Shown here: positions 45,790-54,681 of the stretch, one piece after another | Position numbering within the stretch: the first letter of the stretch is position 1 | Layout: every line of letters starts with the position of its first letter | Assembly (NCBI GenBank): GCA_001247695.2 | Contig: LGRX02029036.1 | Span: 38,600-102,599, forward strand | Length of the DNA stretch: 64,000 nucleotides | DNA from: Cymbomonas tetramitiformis | Lineage: Eukaryota > Chlorophyta > Pyramimonadophyceae > Pyramimonadales > Pyramimonadaceae | Reading direction: 5' to 3' | Position numbers and translations under genes: made by a program | The notes under the pieces: generated by a model | Seen by the model: the letters and a program-made list of their open reading frames with translations, nothing else | Databases searched by the model: none | Told to the model about the DNA's origin: nothing

Positions 45790-46175
45790 GTGTGGGGCGC
45801 CCCACGGGCGCAGTATTTTCAAAAAGGTTTGAACCCCAGGGGGGCGGTTGTGGGGGCGGAGCCCCTGGGCGCGAAAAGAAAAAGGTTCGTGGTAACGGGG
45901 GTGTGGGGGCGGAGCCCCACCGGGTTCAGTTTATAAAAAAATGTACTAACGGGGGTGGGGGCGGAGCCCCTCCAAAGGCGCAGCCTAAATGCCACCTATA
46001 TAATAGGAAGCACTTCGTGTTTGGCATATATGTCATGCTGAAATCAGCACAGCCATGACAATATTTCGGGCTACAACCCAATAACTGTGGGGCAACAACC
46101 CAAAAATTGCAGGGCAACAACCCAAAAACCGTAGGGCGACAACCCAAAAACTGTAGGGCTGCAACCCTAAAACTA
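45790..46175. repeat. GGGGCGGAGCCCC hairpin repeats and 23-bp tandem repeat
   Basis: At 45840-45985 three copies of the palindrome-like GGGGCGGAGCCCC occur in an AACGGGGGTG context. At 46064-46172 about five copies of AGGGCAACAACCCAAAAACTG follow, each with GGGC…ACCC arms. Confidence 0.8.
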
Positions 46176-46443
46176 TATACGCTGCTTCCTATAAGGACTG
46201 CATGCTAATCATGAGGTATACAGGCAACTGACAACTGCCTATGTGTATTCACACTTCCTTGAGGGGGGAAGAAGGTGGATATATGTATACATACATAACC
46301 TCATTATAATGTACAGATATACTACATGTATATAACATACAGATATACTATATGTATATAACATAGCTATATATACTATATATATACCAACACACACACT
46401 CAGTTAGCTGAAGGTATCTTTGGTGTTGTGTTTTGTTTTTTAG

Positions 46444-47064
46444 ATGGCAGAAGAATCAGATATCCCAGCCATCAATGCAGATCCGTCAACATGGTTCTTT
46501 GACATCTTAGGTTCCTACGATGCATACAGTCGGTTCAAGATCCCCAAGTGGCTCGCTGGTTATGACAATACCCAGACCAGATTCGACCAGATAGGGTACT
46601 TCGACAATATCAGTCGCATGAGGCCCGACATGAGCAGATATAGGGATCCTGAGAATGAACCACAGGAACCAGACGATGAGTATACAGCAGATAATGCTCC
46701 AATAGTTTTCACAGATCCTGATGATGATACTATACCAGCACCAGCTCCAGCCACTTTAGTTCCAAAGGTGAAAATGACACCACCTAAGGAATTTAAGGCA
46801 GGACAGGATGCAGAGGTATGGTTGGACACAGTGGATAGATATTTCCAGTTCACTTATCCAGGAGTTCCAGACAAGGACCTGATCACAGTATTCCTGACAC
46901 TCATACAAAACAACGACCGACATTATTTCCAGGTCGTTGCAAAGCAACCAGATGCCACATATGAGAAGGTCAGAAGGGTTTTCCTCAGTCAGTTTGGCAA
47001 CCCCCATAAGATTTCGGAGACCTCGATATCCGTATCCATCCGGTACAGCCTGTATCCAGAATAG
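46444..47064 (+). pseudogene. gag: Ty3/gypsy chromovirus gag fragment
   Basis: The frame starts at ATG 46444, after an AT-rich leader. It encodes an acidic N-terminal region and then a retrotransposon-gag-type capsid segment (PPKEFKAGQDAEVWLDTVDR … PDKDLITVFLTLIQNN … EKVRRVFLSQFGNP). Similarity ends near 47000, after which the frame runs 20 residues into integrase-derived DNA in the wrong register and stops. No zinc knuckle, protease, RT or RNase H follows. Confidence 0.75.
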
Positions 47065-47244
47065 AGCTGCATAACGACTCGATCCAAGCACCTTTGTCTC
47101 TGCCACAGATGATCACCGAAAAAGGGCAACCACTGTTTGAGATATCACATATACTCTCAGATAAGATCACTAGAGGTGTCAAGTACTACTTAGTGCGATA
47201 TGCAGGCTACGGCCCTGAGCATGACACCTACCCTTCGGGTGGCT
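47010..47244 (+). pseudogene. Integrase C-terminus with chromodomain
   Basis: In the frame starting at 47010 the sequence reads DLDIRIHPVQPVSRIEL, then QPLFEISHILSDKITRGVKY and YLVRYAGYGPEHDTYPS. This is the end of a chromovirus integrase: the HPV…VSRIEL beta region and a chromodomain with the aromatic/acidic pattern (FEISHIL … YLVRYAGYGPEHDTY). The chromodomain normally guides integration to marked chromatin. It is joined to gag with about 3 kb of pol missing. Confidence 0.8.
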
Positions 47245-47850
47245 TAAGCCACCCTAACAGCGATTTAGGGTGGCTTAAGCCACCTTAACGTTTTCAATTA
47301 TTGCGGGAGCTATCGGTACCGGAAACTAGATTTTTTTAGCTCAAAATGACGGCGACTATGTCTTCTTTTAGACACTATATGCACTATTCGGCGAGCCCAA
47401 GTTCCCGGTGAGCAATTTTGGGAAGTATCCAAGAGGGTGCAACATTTAGTGAAATTTGAGCGATTTTTTCCGGTTTTTGCATACCCATGCTACTTCAACC
47501 GAGATTTTGAGGGTCAAGATGACCTCGGATCAAACTTTTGGCAGCACACTGCAGAAAGAGCAGCTCGAGATCTTGACATCATAGGTCTCCAAATTTTGAA
47601 AAGCGCCTTCGAGGAAGCCCCCGTGAGCTAATTAGCTTAAGGTGGCTTAAGCCATCTTAAGGAAAATTGGGAAATCCCCAACCTACTTCAACCGAGATTG
47701 TGAGGGTCAAGATGAACTCAGATCAAACTTTTGATAAGACACTGCAGAAAGAGCAGCTCAAGATCTTGACCACATAGGTCTCCAAATTTTGAAAGCACCG
47801 CCGAGGAAGCCCCAATGAGCCCTTCAAGTTAAGGTGGCTTAAGCCACCTT
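47225..47850. repeat. ~190-bp direct repeats with 20-bp palindromes
   Basis: The perfect palindrome AAGGTGGCTTAAGCCACCTT is at 47831-47850, with near-perfect copies at about 47236, 47268 and 47640. Between them a segment (CTACTTCAACCGAGATTKTG … GCACACTGCAGAAAGAGCAG … AGGTCTCCAAATTTTGAAA) is present twice (about 47489-47605 and 47680-47797). A 64-residue plus frame in the first copy is not supported by the second. Confidence 0.85.
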
Positions 47851-48361
47851 AAGCTGCGGGTAATAGGCAATTGGCCGCATGACAGGAGAGGGTATATCAT
47901 CCAAACTCCTTCTCAACCGACGAATTTGGATTAGCTCCTCCTCATTCGCGGCTCCAAGGGTGGCATCCCTCTTGCGCTGTTGTTCACGCTTTGTGAGCCA
48001 CTTTTGGACACATGCAGGTGACTTTGGCCGCAAGTCATGATTGGCATTTGCCACCGGATCATGCACTGCACGAATCATGCGAGCCGCAATTTCTCGATTA
48101 CTTTTTTCACCGAGCTCCTCGACCAGCTGCTCCGCCAATCGATGCAACTTCTGCCGGTGTCTCTACATCGTACACCCTACAACCCTTCCCTTTCAAGGTG
48201 AGAAAGCGTGCGCCAGTTCCACGCACATAGCACGGCGCTTTCTCACCTTGATCGATGTCCCCTGCCCCCACGCGCCTAGCACGTTGTGCCTCTGCGGCTG
48301 CCCGCACAACATCACTACTGCAGACGGTATGCAACTGACTGAGACAACCGGAGGCATCGTT
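47839..48361 (-). pseudogene. Downstream part of an unidentified gene interrupted by LTR element B
   Basis: The minus-strand frame from the LTR target site (48366) to 48107 reads NDASGCLSQLHTVCSSDVVR … ETPAEV. After one frameshift it continues as KLHRLAEQLVEELGEKSNRE … SPACVQKWLTKREQQRKRDA to a stop at 47839. The other side of the LTR element, at 51905-52240, reads in the same frame into the duplicated site (VTSTSLDLDDTSTS|NDAS). The retroelement therefore split a continuous frame. The helix-rich, basic C-terminus looks DNA-binding, but I cannot assign a family. Confidence 0.45.
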
Positions 48362-48366
48362 GGATG

Positions 48367-48626
48367 TACTGGAATATCCCGGTTCAAGATATCAGACAGT
48401 CAGTGAACCAATATGGATAAACTCCTCTAAGAAATAAACCCTAAGCTAGATATACCCGGAACGGTCACGGAGTCGGAACGGTCTCGGTCCTAGCTACCTG
48501 TGACACTCGGTGTGTCACAGCACGGGCTTACGGATCAGTCACAGGTCCAGTGTTGGCTACCTAGGAATCTGTCGTAGGGGCCTGCACCGGGACTCCCGGT
48601 CAGGGCTGCCTATACAGATTTCAGCA
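48367..48626 (-). repeat. 3' LTR of element B
   Basis: 260 bp, about 98% identical to the LTR at 51640-51899. It adjoins target duplication GGATG. Confidence 0.9.
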
Positions 48627-48953
48627 CACCACCCCAGCACTGTGGGTGGTGACTGACAGGTAAGTCAGGTAGATAAGTCAAGATAAGTTAGGGTAGGAGC
48701 TAGGGTGACAAACCTAACTGCTAATTCAACTGTGCTATTCTGATACACAAATTGAAACCCTCTAGCCGGCACAAGAGCAGAAACTTACAGGCACTCAGGT
48801 CCTGCTAAACTACTGAAAAGCACTGTGGCAGCAAACCAGATTGAAGATTGTAGATGTCAAAGTAAAGCATAAACCAAATTGAAGACCATGTTGAGGTCAA
48901 AGCACATCTCAGCACACCACCAGAGTGGTGCACTGCCAGAGCCAGAAGTAAAG

Positions 48954-51240
48954 CTACTCGGGGTCAAAGTCCAGAGGAGAACCGTCACCACAACGTCCAC
49001 GGTAGTAGCTTGCAGCACTGCTCTCTAGCGGGTCAGGCGGCCGGTGAACCACCGTCGCAGCACCCAGGGAGTGCAGCACTGCATCCAGAGTGACGGGGTC
49101 CAGCTCGGATATACCGGGGTAGATGCATAAGTCTCCCCTGCACAGCACAGGCTGCGGTGCAGCCCGACCCGATACCTGTACAGAGTCGATGTCATTGGCC
49201 GCCGTGTAGGCGGCAGCTCCCACCCCCATGATCGAGATCAAAAGAAAGAGAGAGACAAAGTAATGAAATCCCCACGGGCCCGCGTGTGCGGGGAAGCCCC
49301 ATGGCGGCTTGCCACATCCGTAGGTGCGGGAAGCGCCACCAGACTGAGGCACGTGGGTCGCGGACTCCGACGCATGATTTGCCGAAATGGCCGGAGTCCG
49401 CGGCTTCACGACGAAGCTGCCGTCGGCGAGGTCCTCGTAATCGTCCGTGTCGTAACCCGTGAGATCAACCTGCCCGATGGCGGCGTGGTTGACGGTCTGA
49501 ACGAACCCCGCGAACTCACCGTCCGCGTCCGCTGTGGTGGTTACCCGCGCCGATTGCAGTGGCGCGGGTTTCACATCCTTCCCCTGCGAGACAGGCATAG
49601 CAGGGGCCGGCACGGCGGATGCCGATGCCGCCGCACCACCTGCCGGAACCTGCTCCTCCGGCGTGGTCCCCGCCATGGCGGGTCCGCACACCAGAGCCGA
49701 AGCCTGCTGCCCGATGCCGTCAGGAGGCGGGAAAGATGCGTGCGTGAAGTGCACCTGGTGATTGGCCGCGGAGTGAACCTCCGCGGCAAGATCGTCGAGC
49801 CGTCGAAGAATGTCGTCTCCTACGGGCGGGCTCGTCGGAAGCTGACTGCTGCTCCACCGCGAAGCCGTAGGCGGACACGTCGATGCCGCCCACCGCTCCC
49901 GCACAAAGCACCGCAGGCGGCCCGTACGCGGCAGCCGCACGAGCAAAGGACTCCGCGCCATCGTCCGCTGCCTGCTGAAAGAGCGCACACATGGCAAGTG
50001 CATGCACGCCCTCCGCGTCCTCCTCGTCGATAGGAATGCAGAATGCCGCGGCAGAGGTGGGCGGGTGTTGGCGCCCGCCCAACGGGCAGTCGCGGTAGAA
50101 GTGATAGCTCTCACCTTTGCCTGCCTTTTTGCACCTGCCGCAGAACGGCTTCGCTCGCTGGTCGTCCCGGTCGAATCCCACGGGCGGCGCTTTGTGCTGC
50201 CCCATACGGAACCCCTTCGGATGCTGCGCACGCTGCTGCTGTTGCTGCCGTTGTTGCACCCGCTGCTGCCGCACCACCGGAGCGCCCTCCCCGTGCTGCC
50301 GCTGCACCAATTCCTTAAGCTCCGTGATCTTCGCGAGGAGGGCGTCGTACTCGCTGCTGGAGAGGTGCGCGGAGATGCCGTCCGCTCCAGAAGCCGCCTT
50401 CCCCGTGTCAGTCTGAGCCCAAGCTTGGTAGATCTCTACCACCATGGAGCGGAGTGAGGCCAACGGCACATGCGCCAAGTCAGCAGCCATGGGGTAGCGC
50501 ACCTTAACCGCAGCGTAGAACGCCGGGTCAAGCCTGGTGTACAGGCTCAGCTTACGCGTAGCCTCCGTAGGTGTCCAGTCGGAGGCCCTGTTGTCCCGCA
50601 CCAAACGTTGCTCCCGCGCCAAGATCGGCTGCGGGTCCACGTTCGCGGGGTAACGCAAGGCCGCATGCTCCTCTTGCTGCGACTCCCGCAGCGCCACCGG
50701 TACGCAGCCCTTGATGATGTCGACCAAAGCTCGCCGGCCATCTCGGTCAGACGAAGCATCCGTACCAGTGAGCCAGACATACGCGTTGCTGTGCTTCTCC
50801 ACCACGAGAGCCAGCACGTCGTATAGAAGGCCATTCACCCGGCTCACAACCGGGGTAAGGGGGTCGTCGAGATCAAAGGACTTCAACTCCAATCCAGCAG
50901 ACTCGAACTCCGTACGTAGCTGCACCACCAGGTCGGACAGAAGGCCAGCGTCGTCCGTACCGCGGAAATGATGCTTCTTGTCACCAAGAACGTCCTCGCG
51001 GATGCTCTTGGCCCAGGCACGATGCAGACGTGCCTTGTAGATCTCGTCGGTCAGCCTCGCCTGCTCCTGCAAGTAACGCCTGATGGCCACGTCGGCGTCC
51101 CCATTCGAAGCAGGGTCGGGGGTCGGAACAGTCGGCGTCCGCACCGTCGGGCTGTTCCGAACCCCGTCGATAAGCCTCAGCGAGGCATCAATGTCGCTGT
51201 CCCTCGTGAGGGACTTCTTAGCTCTTGTGGTAACTCCCAT
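48954..51240 (-). CDS. gag: Gag polyprotein of LTR element B with C-terminal membrane segment
   Basis: The preferred start is Met at 51240 (MGVTTRAKKSLTR, aligned with element A); an in-frame ATG at 51486 would add 82 residues. Order: basic N-terminus; helical capsid-like region; coiled Gln-rich linker (about 50330-50220); APPVGFDRDDQRAKPF; a zinc-knuckle-like FCGRCKKAG…YHFYRDCPLGG (about 50160-50075); an acidic/Ala-rich region. Near 49830, at CCCGCCCGTAGG, the coding potential moves by one base. It continues as GDDILRRLDDLAAEVHSAAN, a Pro/Ala-rich linker, a hydrophobic segment (YFVSLFLLISIMGVGAAAYT) and VLCRGDLCIYPG, with the stop at 48954. Gag assembles the particle and the knuckle binds RNA. 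The C-terminal membrane part is not standard for Gag. The shift could be a mutation or a programmed +1 frameshift. Confidence 0.75.
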
Positions 51241-51639
51241 AACTCTGAAAGCCTGATGGGAGGTGGTACGCTGGGGCGCGTGCGGGTAAGGTCGTGGGGA
51301 AGATGCGACGCCACAGTTACGGAAGGAGCGGTAGAGCCATGCGAGCGAGGGGCACTGGAAGACGTTGTCGAGGTCGAAGGTGCTCGAGCCACCAGCCCAA
51401 AAATCGGCAGCAAGCGGGATCAGGGCAAGCGTAATACCGTAAATGAACATTGCGTCGACTAGGCCCGGTCCAGGTCGAACCCCCATAGCTGCGGCTCAAA
51501 GACGCTCACCGCAAACAGCTCATCTCAAAATTCCCGTGAGTCCCCAAACGCGCCGTCGCGCACCACCTCTCCAAGCGGCTGCTTTAGCCAATCATGGCCA
51601 AACTAGCTGTGGAATATAGCGTGGAATGGGTCCACGACC

Positions 51640-51899
51640 TACTGGAATATCCCGGTTCAAGATATCAGACAGTCAGTGAACCAATATAGATAAACTCCTC
51701 TAAGAAATAAACCCTAAGCTAGATATACCCGGAACGGTCACGGAGTCGGAACGGTCTCGGTCCTAGCTACCTGTTACACTCGGTGTGTCACAGCACGGGC
51801 TTACGGATCAGTCACAGGTCCAGTGTTGGCTACCTAGGAATCTGTCATAGGGGCCTGCACCGGGACTCCCGGTCAGGGCTGCCTATACAGATTTTAGCA
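51640..51899 (-). repeat. 5' LTR of element B
   Basis: 260 bp; on the coding strand it runs from 51899 (TGCTAAAATCTG) to 51640 (TTCCAGTA). Adjoins the second GGATG target copy. Confidence 0.9.
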
Positions 51900-51904
51900 G
51901 GATG

Positions 51905-52330
51905 TTGATGTATCATCGAGGTCCAAGGATGTCGACGTCACCTGCGTTTTCAAATCCTCAATGAGTTCATTCATATAATGTGAATGGGCTGTCAGAAACA
52001 GTGATTGAGGCCCGTGGAGGGGTTGTGAGGTTGCAATGATTCAGACCCGTCTTAGGGACTGTGAGGTGACAATGATTGAGGCCCGTGGATGGGTTGTGCG
52101 GGGGCAGCGGTTGAGGTCTCAAGGATGTGGGCATCACCTGTGTGCTCAGCTCCTCAATGAATTCATTCATGTCATAAGCAGCCACGGACCGAGCACGAGA
52201 AGTGGTAAGCTCATTGTTCTGAGACTGCTCTGGCACAAGTAATTGTGGCAGTGAAGCTTCGTCATCGGCGCCATTGCCCTCTCCAAGAACGTGTGCCTTG
52301 AGGTACTCTTGTACTCTTGCTTAATGTAGT
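51905..52330 (-). pseudogene. Upstream part of the gene interrupted by LTR element B
   Basis: Minus-strand coding pieces read RVQEYLKAHVLGEGNGADDE, then SVAAYDMNEFIEELSTQVMP, a Pro/Leu/Asn repeat (GLNHCHLT/GLNHCNLT) made by a ~36-bp duplication, and a second copy, MNELIEDLKTQVTSTSLDLD, reaching the GGATG site. The internal duplication of MNE[FL]IE[ED]L…TQV.…SL suggests an expanded region. Function unknown. Confidence 0.4.
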
Positions 52331-52750
52331 CTAGATACGCCTTAACGCCTCATCACGAACTTCTGCCGACGGAAATAAGCCGTACAGCTTCAGCTCTGCC
52401 TTCTGCCGTAACGATCCAAACGATGAGGTTTGAATCGCATAAACGCCCTCTATGACTGAAGTTATTTCTGATTTGCCACATCAATGTCTGCAACCGGTTA
52501 CATAATGGAATCACATGGAAATATTCAAGTGTGGTTTTGTGTTCGGCAATTGCCACCTCCGTATGTATAGTGTCATCTGCTCAATCATTGCCTGCAGAGA
52601 TTATTTTTAGCAAGCAATTCTCCGAATGAGTGAGTGAAAGATCCGTTATCTTCATTATGCGTTCTTGGCCGAACAACTGCTGAAGCTTTATGGTTCGCTG
52701 AGCTCGCGGCTGGCGAGGCACTCGTTCGCTGCTGCTGACGCTCTTGTGCG
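52331..52750. other. Intergenic, probable promoter region of the TspO-like gene
   Basis: No coding frame is convincing. The stretch separates the minus-strand remnant from the plus-strand gene starting at 52753. No TATA box stands out. Confidence 0.3.
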
Positions 52751-52752
52751 TT

Positions 52753-54593
52753 ATGCGCCGCAGGGCATCCACCACCACATATACACCGCTGCCTTTTCGG
52801 GCGCAGGGGAGAAGGCCACAAGTGCATTCAAGTCGCCGAAGTTCCTTTCCCCCCTTTTCTCGCCGCACCAATATCGCGTGGCCCTCTCCCCGAGAGTCGT
52901 GTTACGTCGTTCGCAGTCTTTCAGCTGTCCCGACTCGCCAACTCTCTCTCCGCAGCGCCTTCTCAACGCTGCACGGCCTCGACAGCTCACCAGCCAAATT
53001 CACTCGAGGTCTTAGGAACATTGCGCGACCTCTGGGACAAATCGCCTACGCCGCGAGTGGAGCGAGCGCGCCCTCTCTTGACACGGACGACGACTCCGAA
53101 AGTCGGAGCTCCGTCAGTCCTATGCCCCTCCGAGCACTTTTGGGGATCTCACTTATAGCAAACATCGCCGTGAACTCCGCTTCCGGCGTTTGGGCCACCG
53201 TGTTGGCTGTGAACGAAGCGCATCCAACCTTCCTCACCCCTGCGGGGTGGGGCTTCGACATATGGGGCCTCGTTTATGCTCTCCAGGTGCGCATTTGCGC
53301 AGTGAGGCGCACGCTGCATGCCCTCCTCTCTGTACGGGCAACCCTCCGCTCAAGGGACAACAATCGCCAAAGTGCGAAACACCGTCCCTCGAAAAATATT
53401 GTGGTTTGACTCGGACCGGAATTCAACTCCCTTGGAGTGGACTGAGCCGCCGAGAAGCTGCATTTTCGTGGGGAGCGAAGTGATCTGTTTGTAAGCTGCG
53501 GTTTCGCGGGTTTATAACTGAGCTGGAAAGAGGCTGCTGTTTTCCGGATTTGCACTGACGAGAAGTTGCTGTTTCCCAAGAGTGGTTCGATCCCTCATCA
53601 GACAAGCCTGTTCTGCCCGGTTGCCCAGGCCGCGTAAGTACGATAACACAGAGCCAAAAGACTTGAGAGATATTTCCACAGATAAGGATCCACTGCCCTT
53701 ATCTGGACTAACACCCTCTCTTCCGCCTCCTTACGCCCTCCCCCTCTCCCCTTGCCCTTATTCCCGCGCAGGGGGTGGGCATCCTCGCTTGGCTGGGGCT
53801 CGCCGGAGGCGAAGGGGGCTCCGTGGTGGAGAAGGAGGCCTCCACTGCAGGCCCTCTATGGGCGCTGAGCTGGGCCTTTCAGTCCGCCTGGCTCCAACTC
53901 TTCGCGCAGAAGAGCTTCGGTCTGAGTGCGCTGTGTCTCTCCGGCGCAACGGCCTGCATGCTCCTCGCCGTCGCCCGCCTCCGTGCCTTCAGACCCGGCC
54001 TTGCGACGCTGCGCTACTTTGGCTTTATCATCCCGACAGCCGTCAATGCCGCCTGGCTCACCACCCTCACCGCCACCGCGCTCTTGCAATGCCTGGCTGC
54101 GTACTCAGTCCCGGTCTTGGATTTGAGTGCTTGGGGACTTATTTTCCTGCTATTGTTTGGTCAATGGGCAGTGGAGGCCCCGTCCTCAGCGTTGCCGTGG
54201 GCCTCGGGGGAGGGAGAAGATGCGAAGAAGCCGCATCTAAACCCAGCGTACTCCCTCGGCTTGCTATGGGCGCTCCAGGCTGTGTGGGCGGAAAGAACCG
54301 AGATCGTGGTGGCGTGGGCATGCCTTGCGGGGACCGGCGTGCTGGTGGGTGGGCTGCTGGCGAATGCCTACAAGTTTCTGCCGAAGGTCGTCTCGCTTGT
54401 GCAGGCGGCGAGGCTGCTCAACGTTAGAAATATTGGGTTGTTCAGTGACAGCCTAAAGGTGCGTGCCTCCTTCAAGCTCCAGGGGGTTGGTGGCCCCTGG
54501 TGCGCACCTGCTCCGAGCTCCAGGGCACTATGCACCGTGCTGCTGCCCCGGTCCATGTGCAACGTGCCACTGCCTAACAACAACCAGGCGTAG
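52753..54593 (+). CDS. TspO/MBR-like membrane protein with organelle-type presequence
   Basis: It starts at ATG 52753 (MRRRASTTTYTPLPF…), giving a Ser/Arg-rich, acid-poor N-terminus of about 110 residues typical of a plastid or mitochondrial presequence. Exon 1 ends at 53286 (phase 0, donor GTGCGC). Exon 2 runs from 53772 (acceptor GCGCAG) with continuity …FLTPAGWGFDIWGLVYALQ|GVGILAWLG. The motif F-x-TPAGW-x-F-x-IWGL is the hallmark of the longer TspO/MBR-related proteins. Further hydrophobic helices follow: WALSWAFQSAWLQLFAQKS, YFGFIIPTAVNAAWLTTLTA, WGLIFLLLFGQWAVE and two more near the C-terminus. A donor GTGCGT at 54459 suggests another small exon; reading through instead gives a stop at 54591-54593. 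TspO proteins bind tetrapyrroles or lipids; the role of this subgroup is unclear. Confidence 0.75.
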
Positions 54594-54681
54594 AAGACTT
54601 ACACGAACAGGGGCGAGCGTGGCTCGTTGCGCAGCTGCTGCATGGCCACGGTGGACTCCAGCCTGCCGCGTGCGCACTGTG

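Larger units (their letters stand above)
48367..51899 (-). mobile_element. Gag-only LTR retrotransposon B, nearly intact
   Basis: Two 260-bp LTRs (48367-48626 and 51640-51899) differ at about four positions, so insertion is recent. The target duplication GGATG is at 48362-48366 and 51900-51904. On the coding (minus) strand the LTR starts TGCT and ends CCAGTA. The purine tract GCTGGGGTGGTG abuts the 3' LTR. GGTCGTGGACCCATTCC follows the 5' LTR, where a primer-binding site is expected. The only gene is gag. No protease, RT, RNase H or integrase frame exists in the 3.0-kb interior, so this is a non-autonomous element dependent on a partner. Confidence 0.92.

Noticed and set aside
47437..47631. 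64-residue plus-strand frame
   Set aside because: Falls in a ~190-bp direct repeat whose second copy breaks the frame.
49263..50033. 256-residue plus-strand frame opposite gag of element B
   Set aside because: Antisense shadow of a GC-rich gag; Arg-rich with no domain, and the minus strand aligns with two other gag copies.
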